Part shown: in pieces, positions 35,001-42,761 of the stretch
Layout of the letters: every line of letters starts with the position of its first letter
Position numbering within the stretch: the first letter of the stretch is position 1
DNA from: Kiritimatiellia bacterium
GTDB lineage: Bacteria; Verrucomicrobiota; Kiritimatiellia; UBA8416; JADHWI01
Length of the DNA stretch: 64,000 nt
Direction: 5' to 3'
NCBI GenBank assembly: GCA_030744755.1
Contig: JASLPY010000002.1
Coordinates: 1-64,000, forward strand
Notes under the pieces: model-generated
What the model saw: only the letters and a program-made list of their open reading frames with translations
Databases searched by the model: none
What the model was told of the DNA's origin: nothing
Made by a program: the position numbers and the translations under genes

Positions 35001-37910
35001 CTGCCACCCCGAGTCGTTGTTGTTTTTCACGTAGAAAAGGTTGCTCCATGTGCTCCCGTTGGTCGTGATCTGGACCACGGCGGCAAACCCGGTGTAAACA
35101 CTGAATTCGCCGGCAAAGGTAAGCGACACGTTTTCGTGACCGCTGCAGTCGATGACGGGAGTGGTCAAGTAGGTTGTGTTGAAAGCCGCACCGTCCAGGT
35201 TCGTGTCGTAGATATTTGTACCGGTGTACGCCGTTGTCGGCCCTCCGTACGCATTGTCAACGGGGTCTCCGTACTCCCATTCACCGTTGGAGACGGCGTA
35301 TCCAGGATCCGTGTCCATGTTCTCGTCATGCAGCTTCGTGTTGATACTGAAATCGGCATCACTGTCATCGGTGACCGAGCCGTTGTCCAGGTTCGTGATG
35401 CGCACCCTGAAGGTGTCGCCTCCGAGGGTCCCGGGAATGGTCCAGCTGTACAGTCCGTCATTGGCCGTGCTGGCGACAATGTTCGTCAGAACTGAGCCGC
35501 CCTCCAGCAAGTCGATCTGCATGTTCCCCGTCACCGTCGGAGAAACGTTCCACGTAATATCCGTTGACTCACCCGTGTAGAGATCTTCACCGCCATCGGG
35601 CGTCTCCAGGAACAGGTTAACACTCCCCGTCACGGTCAACGATGCACTGACCGTCTTAGGGGAATTCGTGGCGTTGGAAGATGCAACGGTGATTGTGCCG
35701 GTGTAAGTGCCCGATGGTACACGGTCTCCGAACGTGACTGCAATCCGGTCGGATTCGGCTGCGACCGACCCGCCGGTAGAATCCAAACTAAGCCAGTACA
35801 GGCTCTCGCTCAGGGTGTAGACGAGAGTGCCGCCACCCGCGTTACGTACCTCGAAGTACTCGTTGGTGCCTGTTCCCGGAGCGAGGGTCACACTTACGGC
35901 ATTGGTCGTCAACTCTATGCCGGGTTCGTCCTCGACGGTCAGAGTCACATCGAACGCCTGCGGTGAGTTTGATGCACCTGCATCGGTGATCGTGACGGTC
36001 CCGGTGTAAGATCCTGAAGACAGGGCGTCGGTGTCATAGGTCACCACGAGCAAGTCGGTCTCGTTCGAGGCGGTTCCCGAGGCCGGTGCCACGCTCAACC
36101 AGGCAGCGTTGTTGCTTACCGTGTAGGATAGCGTGCCGGCGTTGGAGTTATACACACCGAACGTTTGCGATGCCGCGTCCGTGCCGTACTCGGTAACGGG
36201 GTTCAGTTCTGTCACGGTCAGACCAATTGCCGGGGGCCCACTGAGTGCACCTGTGCCCACGATGAAGGTCATGGATGTGCTGATGGCGCTGACGCTGTGC
36301 ACGTGGCACGCGGAGTTACTGCCGCGGCCGGTACTGTCCCAGAATTTCAGTGCAGGGGATGTGGAGTCTGACAGCTCGTTGCTACCGCCTGCGTGGAAAG
36401 CGTCATCCGAGCCCGGGGTCGGATCGTCGTACCATGGAGTAACGGCTGCCGAGGGGTTGGCCTCGACGACGAGCAATTCGTACGGTGTACTGTAATCGTT
36501 GGTCGGGTTGTTTGCCGTAAATATGGATGAGGACGTGTTCCTCCCCGTCTCCAGGGCATGGTAGACGACCAGGCCGGCCGATGGATTAACGCTTCCCGAC
36601 GCGCCTCCGGTTGGACCCTCGTACCCACTGTTATTCCGTACTTCGAATAAGAAGTACTCCTGGCTGTCGTCCGGGTTCCGGTAGCGGTAGAAGTAGTTGC
36701 GATCTTCCTGAACGGCACATAGCTGGTGGCTGCTGCTGTCGATGTCAACGATGTCCGCCCACCCTGCGTGGAGCTTGAGGTAAGGGTCGACGTTAACCGG
36801 ATGACTCGAGCCGCTGCTGGCCATCAGTGAGAAACTGCTTATCCTTGCGGCATTCCCGTCGTAAGAGTAGAGGTCGGGGAATCCGCACAACATGTGTCCA
36901 TTCTCATGGCAGAACGTTCCAAGCTTCAAGTCGTTCGGGAGATCCGTAATCTGGTACTGGAAGCCTGTAGCAAGGCCGTGAGAGGTGAACCCCGACCACG
37001 ACGTACTCGATTTGTGTGGCCAGAGGCCTTCCGCCCATGAGTTCGTTCTCGCCCCGGCATAGAAGCAGTTGACCCCGTCAATAACGCTGTCGCTGTTTGC
37101 ATCGCACTGCGAAAAATCAAAGCCCTCCGCGTCCAACACGGCCAGCCCTTCCTTAATGAGCTCACGAGCCCTTGTGCCGTAGGAGATATTGGGGTCCATA
37201 TAGTACGCCCGGTTATTCGTGGCGGTGAAGTATGCAGCAACGGTCAGGTTGTAGGTCAGTGTTCCGTCCGACTGCTCAGAGAAGTATCCTTTCACCGAGG
37301 TGGCGTTCCCAAAATCCGTGTAGTCGTCGTCGTTGCAGTAGGCGTCGACCTGCGCGCGGGTGATCGTAACATCCTCCTGCCGGTCGGGGAAGGAGGCGAG
37401 GAGAACGAGGCCGATCCTTGTCCCAGTGGTAGTACTGCCGGGGGGTGCCTTTGTCGTCGGTGTCTCAATCGAGCGACCTTTCTCGTCGCAACGCAGCAGC
37501 CCGCGCAGTCTCCGGCTTTTCTCAAACGCTGCTCCGGATCTCAGTCGCTGTTTCCTGGCAAGCCTGGGAGGTACCCTGGCACCAACGCGTATCCCCGTTG
37601 AGACGATGTCGGTTCCGTCCGGCGTGACTCGCGCGTAGCAGAAGAAGCCGGAAACATCGTCTCGGATCACGAGGTATCCGTCGAGTGTTTCCTGGTAAGC
37701 AAAGAACTCGTCACCCCACAGGCGGACCTGGAACGTGGCCCCGCCGGGCTGGCTATAAGTGAAGGTCTCGCCGTTGTATGGCGCAGCAAGTGCATGGCAT
37801 GCCAGAACAATCGTGAACAACACCGGGGGCAATATTCGCAGAACAGTAGATCGAAAACCTGTTCGCGCATTGGAAGCCATACATAACGTCCTCGACAACT
37901 TAATCGCCAT
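32067..37910 (-). CDS. Giant secreted M6-family metalloprotease with nested FN3/jelly-roll repeats
   Basis: About 1947 residues. GAGGAG precedes the ATG at 37910; a signal peptide follows (cleavage near ACHALAA). The zincin motif HENGHMLCGFPDLY (His335, Glu336, His339) marks an M6 peptidase of the immune-inhibitor A type. Then come two BACON-like domains (about 557-765), a beta-sandwich (about 765-855) and a MAM-like domain (about 860-1020). The rest (about 1025-1935) is three copies of a 300-residue module in which an FN3 domain appears split by an inserted lectin-like jelly roll (opening MDEDFSDG, closing YIDNI). It should degrade or bind extracellular polymers. No known sorting tag is visible at the C-terminus (GAMFLFR). 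Confidence 0.88.
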   Translation of the reverse strand: MAIKLSRTLCMASNARTGFRSTVLRILPPVLFTIVLACHALAAPYNGETFTYSQPGGATFQVRLWGDEFFAYQETLDGYLVIRDDVSGFFCYARVTPDGTDIVSTGIRVGARVPPRLARKQRLRSGAAFEKSRRLRGLLRCDEKGRSIETPTTKAPPGSTTTGTRIGLVLLASFPDRQEDVTITRAQVDAYCNDDDYTDFGNATSVKGYFSEQSDGTLTYNLTVAAYFTATNNRAYYMDPNISYGTRARELIKEGLAVLDAEGFDFSQCDANSDSVIDGVNCFYAGARTNSWAEGLWPHKSSTSWSGFTSHGLATGFQYQITDLPNDLKLGTFCHENGHMLCGFPDLYSYDGNAARISSFSLMASSGSSHPVNVDPYLKLHAGWADIVDIDSSSHQLCAVQEDRNYFYRYRNPDDSQEYFLFEVRNNSGYEGPTGGASGSVNPSAGLVVYHALETGRNTSSSIFTANNPTNDYSTPYELLVVEANPSAAVTPWYDDPTPGSDDAFHAGGSNELSDSTSPALKFWDSTGRGSNSACHVHSVSAISTSMTFIVGTGALSGPPAIGLTVTELNPVTEYGTDAASQTFGVYNSNAGTLSYTVSNNAAWLSVAPASGTASNETDLLVVTYDTDALSSGSYTGTVTITDAGASNSPQAFDVTLTVEDEPGIELTTNAVSVTLAPGTGTNEYFEVRNAGGGTLVYTLSESLYWLSLDSTGGSVAAESDRIAVTFGDRVPSGTYTGTITVASSNATNSPKTVSASLTVTGSVNLFLETPDGGEDLYTGESTDITWNVSPTVTGNMQIDLLEGGSVLTNIVASTANDGLYSWTIPGTLGGDTFRVRITNLDNGSVTDDSDADFSINTKLHDENMDTDPGYAVSNGEWEYGDPVDNAYGGPTTAYTGTNIYDTNLDGAAFNTTYLTTPVIDCSGHENVSLTFAGEFSVYTGFAAVVQITTNGSTWSNLFYVKNNNDSGWQFHSYDLSSTADGEANVQVRWGHVREPGGANWSGMGIDDVLMVGTYAEPAPPSLPAPIATAATNITSSSFFANWNAAAGATGYELNAWQMDEDFSDGNHSANLTWSGDTASFDVLTDGTVPDGSASTDGSFLASKGTADDSLLITPSTEVSEWRFSLGTPDVNPSDANYFGVVLMSSAAISGDIATNNFQGYYLRIGNNSTPDQIRLYRSTGAGKGHEGTFSSPAFTTGGLKDGINVRVTRDGSGVWKLWTSTGFEYGTDATNYCGSITQNSYDTSSYFGVYKHISTPDPDRRVYIDNIELGARNYVSGFEDKGTTALTEQVAGLGALADYAYMVRATNATQTSTNSNIIAVQTLTTTVTAIAATNVQSTSFFANWNDVSGDLGYLLDVFQPNEDFSDDDFTNSPAWSGDTAAFEILTDATLPDGNAATDGHYLGTKVSEGHVSLSISSTETNEWRFSVGSPDFDPSDANYVSVVLMASLQPSAGIAGSTFEGYYLKFGDGGSADQVELWRKTGAGEEIEGTFANSPDIDPGALLDGLNLKVTRDANGVFDLWYDTGFTYTNDPSTYAGAVTNTQYTGASAYFGVCADVGSPSADRRIYVDNIMLGSSLNYATGYEDGAVAADSATVQVTGLDVYADYFYRVRAVLQGGQTEESNLIYVQTDLVEPTATAATAVQSDSFTANWDALNGALGYRLDVLEMDEDFSDGDFTIGPAWGGDTGSFEILTDATVPGGNASTDGSYLACTSNTDYACLSIASTETNEWRFSLASPNFNPSTANFLAVVLMASAQPSGSLNDDANFQGYYLKIGDSGSADDHIELWRKTGASEVEVGSFITASDFDPGALRDGLNIKVTRDSAGVFNLWYSTGFTYGAEPSTYAGALTNNVYDTSSYFGVCADFNSPAATRRLYIDNITLGDRLVGYDNLSVAGTSHAVSGLSANTTYLYLLRAEFPNGTSDDSNVIITNTTGVGKPEGAMFLFR

Positions 37911-38371
37911 AATAATCTCCTCACGCCATAGAAGGGACCCGCGGGGGGAAAGCCAAAACAGCATCCAATGAAGTCGCTGGACTTCATGTGGCCCCCATCG
38001 AGCCCTGATCGAAACGAGGTTGCTCCAGACGTTCACTGTGGGCCTCAAGTGGGAAACGCCTGAGTAGAAACACCAGCGAGTATCCGGTGCATTGCCTTCT
38101 GGATGTCTGTCTAAAAAACGGGCTCCCAGCCCGCATTACCAGTAGTTAAGTATTCCTGACGCGCCTCGCATCAGGACGCTATCCTGATTTTTGGAACTAT
38201 ACATTAAAAGCCGACCGGGAACAAGGAGATTTGGTAGCCTGACCTATGATTAACCCTTGAGAATAGGTGACACCCCTATGCCCCGCCTGTGCTGGAGGGC
38301 GGGCCGGTACGGGGACGGGTGCACCACAACGACAGACTGTATGAGCTTTTTTAGGAAAAAAGAAAATTGTA
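37911..38371. other. Intergenic region between divergent genes
   Basis: About 460 bp upstream of the M6 protease gene and of the membrane-protein operon. The protease frame stays open for 46 codons upstream of its chosen start, but that stretch has no signal peptide or ribosome site. A GC-rich hairpin CCCGCC...GGCGGG lies near 38283-38304 beside GAATAGGTGACACC, a word resembling extragenic repeats. Otherwise nothing is supported. Confidence 0.4.
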
Positions 38372-38408
38372 ACTTTGTATTGCAAAGTACTCTGGAGAGT
38401 GCTATTCT
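38372..38408 (+). promoter_or_regulatory. Promoter with overlapping palindromic operator
   Basis: ACTTTG-TATTG-CAAAGT (38372-38388) is an inverted repeat that covers the -35 box TTGCAA (38380-38385). The -10 box TATTCT (38403-38408) is 17 bp further on. A repressor bound here would block the promoter. The likely one is the winged-helix protein encoded second in the operon (39124-39573). AAAGGTGG precedes the first ATG at 38430. Confidence 0.6.
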
Positions 38409-38429
38409 CATGTCAAGAAAGGTGGAAAT

Positions 38430-39041
38430 ATGATTGCTACACATGTTTATGATGCTCTTTCCCAAGTTCGCAGGCTGCAGGCGCTGATTCTGGCGAGGAA
38501 GAATTTTCAGGGCTATTCGGGGGTAGCCCGAATGGCTTCCGGGACGGTTGTGGTGGGTGCCGCCATGGTTCTAAACTCTGACCTCGTCCCCCGTTCGGTG
38601 ATGGCCCACCTGGGCGGATGGGCATTTGTCATGGGGCTGGCGATGGTGATCAACTACGGCGCCCTGGCGTACTGGTACTTCACGGATCCCGAAGCGAAGA
38701 CGAGTCCCATGTCGCTTTTTCCGGCTATCGACGCCGTGCCGGCCCTTGCTGCCGGCGGCATTCTGAGTGCCGCCCTGGTGATGTGGGGCCACTTCAACTT
38801 GCTGCAGGGGGTATGGATGCTCCTGTTTGGCGTTGCTCACACCGGTTATCGCCTTTCGCTGCCGCGCGCGAACTACTTCGTCGGGATGTTCTACATGGTA
38901 TGCGGCACGGCGTACCTTGCATATGGGGAGGAACCGTTCACCAACCCGTGGCCGATGGGAATAGTATTCTTTGCCGGCGAATGGCTGGGTGGATGGATCT
39001 TCTGGCGGAGCAGGGCAGAAAACGGGAATGGAAGTGGCTGA
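38430..39041 (+). CDS. Multi-pass membrane protein of unknown function
   Basis: A 203-residue protein with about six hydrophobic segments from residue 33 on, after a polar N-terminus (HVYDALSQVRRLQALILARKNF). I do not recognise a family. It is the first gene of an operon with a winged-helix regulator and a second membrane protein. The promoter carries an apparent operator, so expression is likely regulated by the regulator downstream. Confidence 0.65.
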   Translation: MIATHVYDALSQVRRLQALILARKNFQGYSGVARMASGTVVVGAAMVLNSDLVPRSVMAHLGGWAFVMGLAMVINYGALAYWYFTDPEAKTSPMSLFPAIDAVPALAAGGILSAALVMWGHFNLLQGVWMLLFGVAHTGYRLSLPRANYFVGMFYMVCGTAYLAYGEEPFTNPWPMGIVFFAGEWLGGWIFWRSRAENGNGSG

Positions 39042-39123
39042 TGGAGATGATCCCGCGAAAGATCGCGGGGGGCGCCCAACCGGAATTGTGGATCTCGAAT
39101 TGTTCGTTTGATATGGAGGAAAT

Positions 39124-39573
39124 ATGAAGGAAGGACAGGAAAACCCGTATGAAGCGCTGGAGAAGCTCTTTCATGAGCCGAACCGATTGGCCATCATGTC
39201 TGCCTTATGTGCAGAGGGCAGGGGGCTGACTTTCACGGAGCTGAAGGCGAAATGCTCACTGACAGACGGCAATCTTAATCGCCACCTGAAGGCTCTCGAC
39301 GATGCAGGTGCGATACGGATTGAGAAACGCTTTGTGGATGCGAAGCCTCGAACTACCGTGTTCATATCGGACGAGGGCATCAAGCGTTTCAACGAATACC
39401 TCAACGCACTGGCCAATGTGCTTGAAAATGCGAGGCAAGCAATGCCTGAAGATGCTATTCGGAAAGCCGCAGCTCCAGTGGGAGAGATACAGATGGGTGG
39501 AGCCGTTGCAGCCGTAAGTCCTTCTCCGGCCTACTCGTACGGGGGAGGGGACCTGGAAATGGGGATGGATTGA
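39124..39573 (+). CDS. Winged-helix transcriptional regulator
   Basis: A 149-residue protein. Residues about 10-95 form a winged helix of the ArsR/MarR-like HTH_34 type: LFHEPNRLAIMSALCAEG, a recognition helix in DGNLNRHLKALDDAGAI, and a wing ending in PRTTVFISDEG. A helix for dimerisation follows (FNEYLNALANVLENA). The tail (about 115-149) is Gly/Ala-rich. It probably represses its own operon through the palindrome at 38372-38388. The ATG follows a GGAGG site. Confidence 0.8.
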   Translation: MKEGQENPYEALEKLFHEPNRLAIMSALCAEGRGLTFTELKAKCSLTDGNLNRHLKALDDAGAIRIEKRFVDAKPRTTVFISDEGIKRFNEYLNALANVLENARQAMPEDAIRKAAAPVGEIQMGGAVAAVSPSPAYSYGGGDLEMGMD

Positions 39574-39631
39574 GTAATTGGATCAACCCACTTATCTGGC
39601 GGGCAATGTGCAATGGAGATCCACCGGGGAT

Positions 39632-39690
39632 CATGCCTCTCGGAGATAGGCATGTACTGAAGAAGTAGGGACCTATCTCCGAGAGGTCCC
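39632..39690. repeat. REP-like inverted pair F3 (head-to-head)
   Basis: Hairpin CATGCCT/AGGCATG (39632-39654) is followed by TACT, then AGTA leads to hairpin GGGACCT/AGGTCCC (39668-39690). The cores CCTCTCGGAGATAGG and CCTATCTCCGAGAGG are exact reverse complements, so the two halves can also pair with each other. A nearly identical copy lies inverted at 42644-42702. Confidence 0.8.
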
Positions 39691-39773
39691 TCCCCAAGTG
39701 GAGTGCAGGTACATGAGCCCGTGGAGATGGAAGCCGAGAGGCATGGATCATTAGCGAGGGAAACGTTTACTGA

Positions 39774-40925
39774 ATGAATACTCTAGCCAATAGACTGATT
39801 ACGGTTCTGGTGTCAGCGGTTCTGCTCTTGGGCCTGCCGCTTGCTGGTGTTGCTTTGAAGGGATATCCGGTCGCGCAGTATCTGGAGTTTCCCCCGCTGA
39901 CGCAATACGTGGAACACGCAGACTTCTCCTGGCCGCTGTTTGCCGCGGGTGCCATCGTGCTTGCAGCGATTCTCCTGCCGTTTGTGCTTTATGACCTGCG
40001 GAACAGGCCGTACGCCATCGAGGAGGAGACATCCGCAAGCACATATCCGTGGTGGGGATGGCTTGGACTCCTCGGCGGTGCCGTCACCTGGGTGCTAGCC
40101 TGGTCGAGATTCTCATGGTTTGCACCCCTGCAGGGACACACCTTTAGCCCACTCTGGCTCGCATATATTCTCGTCGTCAACGCATGGACCTTCAAGCGTA
40201 CAGGCAAATGCATGCTTAGGGACAGGCCCCGATATCTTCTAATGCTGTTTGTATGCAGCGCAGCGTTCTGGTGGTTCTTCGAGTATCTGAATAGATTTGT
40301 ACAGAACTGGCATTACGTGGGGACAGGTACCATGAGCCGGATGGAGTACTTCATATATGCAACCCTCCCCTTCTCAACGGTTCTCCCGGCCGTGCTTGGG
40401 ACATACGAGCTCCTGGCTTCGTGGCCCCGAGCCGGCGCGAGCCTTAATCACTATGTTCCGATAATCATCGGTCATCCCCGGAAATGGGCAGCTGCAGGCC
40501 TGTGGATAGCGGGCATTGGCCTGCTGGGAACAGGCGTCTGGCCCGATTTGCTGTTTCCGTTGTTGTGGCTGTCCCCGCTCTTCATTATTACTTGCGTTCA
40601 GACGCTAACCGGCCGTGAAACACTCTTCAGTGAACTGCACCACGGCAGGTGGCGACGAATATACCTGTTGGCCATATCCGCCCTTGTTTGTGGCTTGTTC
40701 TGGGAAATGTGGAACCACTGGAGCCTGGCCCAATGGGAGTACACTGTTCCCTATGTCGGTGAGTTCAAGATCTTCAAGATGCCAGTTCTCGGCTACGCGG
40801 GCTACCTGCCGTTCGGCCTCGAATGCGGCGTTATAGCCGATTCACTGGTAAATGGATCGTGGGAAGGGACCTCAGTAAGCGATAATACGTGCAAGGGAGG
40901 AGGAGATACCGAACCAGTCAATTAG
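39774..40925 (+). CDS. Polytopic membrane protein of unknown function
   Basis: A 383-residue protein with roughly ten hydrophobic segments. A notable C-terminal stretch, LFWEMWNHWSLAQWEY followed by FKIFKMPVLGYAGYLPFGLE, is rich in Trp and acidic residues and looks like a conserved functional core. I do not recognise a named family. It is downstream of the winged-helix regulator, with an F3 repeat between them, and upstream of a B12-type radical SAM gene. A membrane enzyme acting on a lipid or isoprenoid is a guess only. Confidence 0.6.
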   Translation: MNTLANRLITVLVSAVLLLGLPLAGVALKGYPVAQYLEFPPLTQYVEHADFSWPLFAAGAIVLAAILLPFVLYDLRNRPYAIEEETSASTYPWWGWLGLLGGAVTWVLAWSRFSWFAPLQGHTFSPLWLAYILVVNAWTFKRTGKCMLRDRPRYLLMLFVCSAAFWWFFEYLNRFVQNWHYVGTGTMSRMEYFIYATLPFSTVLPAVLGTYELLASWPRAGASLNHYVPIIIGHPRKWAAAGLWIAGIGLLGTGVWPDLLFPLLWLSPLFIITCVQTLTGRETLFSELHHGRWRRIYLLAISALVCGLFWEMWNHWSLAQWEYTVPYVGEFKIFKMPVLGYAGYLPFGLECGVIADSLVNGSWEGTSVSDNTCKGGGDTEPVN

Positions 40926-41040
40926 GGCATTCGAGGTCCCCTTCCCCTTTTTTTGACCAGAGGACTTTGTGGGCCAGAGTACTCTCTTACAGCGGGCGGC
41001 CGGCAAGGTTCCAAGCATACAATGTGCAGCAGGTCTCGTA

Positions 41041-41102
41041 CGTAGCTCCCGATTCCACTCGGGAGATCGCCTGCAGTCGCCCGATCGGAGTCGGGCGCTA
41101 CG
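41041..41102. repeat. REP-like inverted pair F4 (tail-to-tail)
   Basis: CGTAG (41041-41045) and CTACG (41098-41102) bound two hairpins, CTCCCGA-ttccac-TCGGGAG and GCCCGA-tcggag-TCGGGC. Here the tags face outward, the opposite of F1-F3. It lies just upstream of the radical SAM gene and could shape its leader. Confidence 0.65.
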
Positions 41103-41159
41103 GAAGACGCAGCGTGTTGTTAAATGTGGCGCGCAAGTAAGTTGAAAGGAGGCGCAATA

Positions 41160-42575
41160 ATGAAGATTAAGCTAATATCACCCCGTGTAACCATGCGACC
41201 CATGGATTCGGCTTGGAAGACACAGATGTCGCCCCCCCTGGGGCTTCTGGTACTTGGTGCCCTAACTCCAATGCGGCACCAGGTGACCGTCCAGGACGAG
41301 AACGTAGAGAAGTTACGTTTGGATGACAATCCCGACGTCGTGGGTATCGGTGTCAAAGTTGACACGATGAAACGCGCAGCGGAGATCGCCAGACAATACC
41401 GGCGACGCGGAATTCTGGTTATCATGGGAGGAATTCACGCGACTGCATGCCCGGAAGAATGCGCGAAGCATGCGGATTCGGTTGTTGTAGGGGAGGCCGA
41501 AGAAATATGGCCAGAACTTCTGAAGGACGCCGAGGATGGCAGACTGAAAAAGGTCTACCGGAACGACGGACCGGTTAACATCGCCAAGTCGCCAACACCG
41601 GATTGGAGCCTGCTCAAGAAGAAGTCCTACCTGTTCACGAACACGCTTACGATAGGGCGGGGGTGCCCGTGGCGTTGCAGCTTCTGCTACAACAGCTCGG
41701 ATAACATTGATGCGCGGTATCGCATGAAGCCGACATCGAACATTCTCGCCGAGATAGAATCCCTGGGAACGAAGCACGTGATGTTTATAGATGACAACTT
41801 CATCGGAAACCCTAAACGGGTGAAGCAGCTTCTGCCGGAATTCAAGAGGATGGGTCTGACATGGCATACCGCCGTATCCGCGGATATTGGCAGACACGAA
41901 CATATCCTTGATCAGATGGCTGAGTCCGGCTGCAAGAGTCTTTTCATTGGCTTCGAGACGGTAAACCAGAAGAACCTTCTGCACTGTCACAAAACACAGA
42001 ACCGCATCGATGGGTATGACGACATCATCAGTAAAATACATGAACGTGGGATGATGGTGAATGCCAGCGTGGTTTTCGGTTTCGACGGAGACGATCCTTC
42101 TGTTTTCGCTACGACGGCGGAATGGCTGATAAGCAAGCGGGTTGCAACCATGACCGCGCACATCCTGACGCCTTACCCGGGGACAAGGCTATACAAGCGA
42201 CTTGAGGAAGAAGGGCGGATTATTGACAGAGATCTCGACCATTACAACACCGCGCATGCGGTGTTCGCGCCAAATGGGATGTCCGCGGAAGATCTGGAGC
42301 GAGGTTACCTGTGGACATACGACAAGTTCTATTCCTGGTCGGGAATCCTTCAGAGATGGCCGGTTGCACGTGGTCAGGCACTGGCATACCTGCAGTTTCA
42401 ATTGTTATACAGGAAGTTCGGAAAGCAAACCGCATTTCTCGGTCGCCTCCTGGGCATGCGCAACATGGCGAAACTGGCAAAAACCGTGGCATACCCGCCG
42501 TGGCGGCGGCACACGCCTGAGACCGAGGCAAGAGATCAAGCAGCGTGGGCACCTATCTACAGCACAAGCAAGTAG
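41160..42575 (+). CDS. B12-binding-domain radical SAM protein
   Basis: About 471 residues from the ATG at 41160, which has AAAGGAGG upstream. Residues 1-130 form a cobalamin-binding-type Rossmann domain (SPPLGLLVLGAL, MGGIHATACPEEC). The radical SAM cluster cysteines are Cys169, 173 and 176 (GCPWRCSFC). The C-terminal part fits the DUF4070-type extension of this group. Enzymes of this class methylate or rearrange unactivated carbons, for example in lipids or antibiotics. The substrate is unknown; a membrane-lipid target would suit its neighbours. Confidence 0.85.
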   Translation: MKIKLISPRVTMRPMDSAWKTQMSPPLGLLVLGALTPMRHQVTVQDENVEKLRLDDNPDVVGIGVKVDTMKRAAEIARQYRRRGILVIMGGIHATACPEECAKHADSVVVGEAEEIWPELLKDAEDGRLKKVYRNDGPVNIAKSPTPDWSLLKKKSYLFTNTLTIGRGCPWRCSFCYNSSDNIDARYRMKPTSNILAEIESLGTKHVMFIDDNFIGNPKRVKQLLPEFKRMGLTWHTAVSADIGRHEHILDQMAESGCKSLFIGFETVNQKNLLHCHKTQNRIDGYDDIISKIHERGMMVNASVVFGFDGDDPSVFATTAEWLISKRVATMTAHILTPYPGTRLYKRLEEEGRIIDRDLDHYNTAHAVFAPNGMSAEDLERGYLWTYDKFYSWSGILQRWPVARGQALAYLQFQLLYRKFGKQTAFLGRLLGMRNMAKLAKTVAYPPWRRHTPETEARDQAAWAPIYSTSK

Positions 42576-42643
42576 GCGACCGTTTTCTGAAACACGGCTC
42601 AGGGGCTGGCGTTCTATTCATTGTGTCTTGCATTGCGCGGGGA

Positions 42644-42702
42644 GAGACCTCTCGGAGATAGGTCTCTACTGCCGCAGTACATGCCTATCTCCGAGAGGCA
42701 TG
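42644..42702. repeat. REP-like inverted pair F5, inverted copy of F3
   Basis: Hairpin GAGACCT/AGGTCTC (42644-42666), TACT (42667-42670), AGTA (42676-42679) and hairpin CATGCCT/AGGCATG (42680-42702). The reverse complement matches 39632-39690 at almost every position; the changes in the second hairpin stem are compensated. F3 and F5 flank the 39774-42575 genes in opposite orientation. Confidence 0.8.
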
Positions 42703-42761
42703 ATGCGAAGCATGGACAACACATCCTTGAGCAAATCCCCAGTCTGCACAATACTGCCTGC

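Noticed and set aside
34152-35495. Long plus-strand open frame of about 447 codons inside the M6 protease gene
   Set aside because: It is antisense to a clear secreted protein, has no ribosome site or domain, and follows the codon bias of the opposite strand.
37911-38048. Upstream extension of the M6 protease
   Set aside because: A GAGGAG ribosome site and signal peptide mark the ATG at 37910; the extension has neither.
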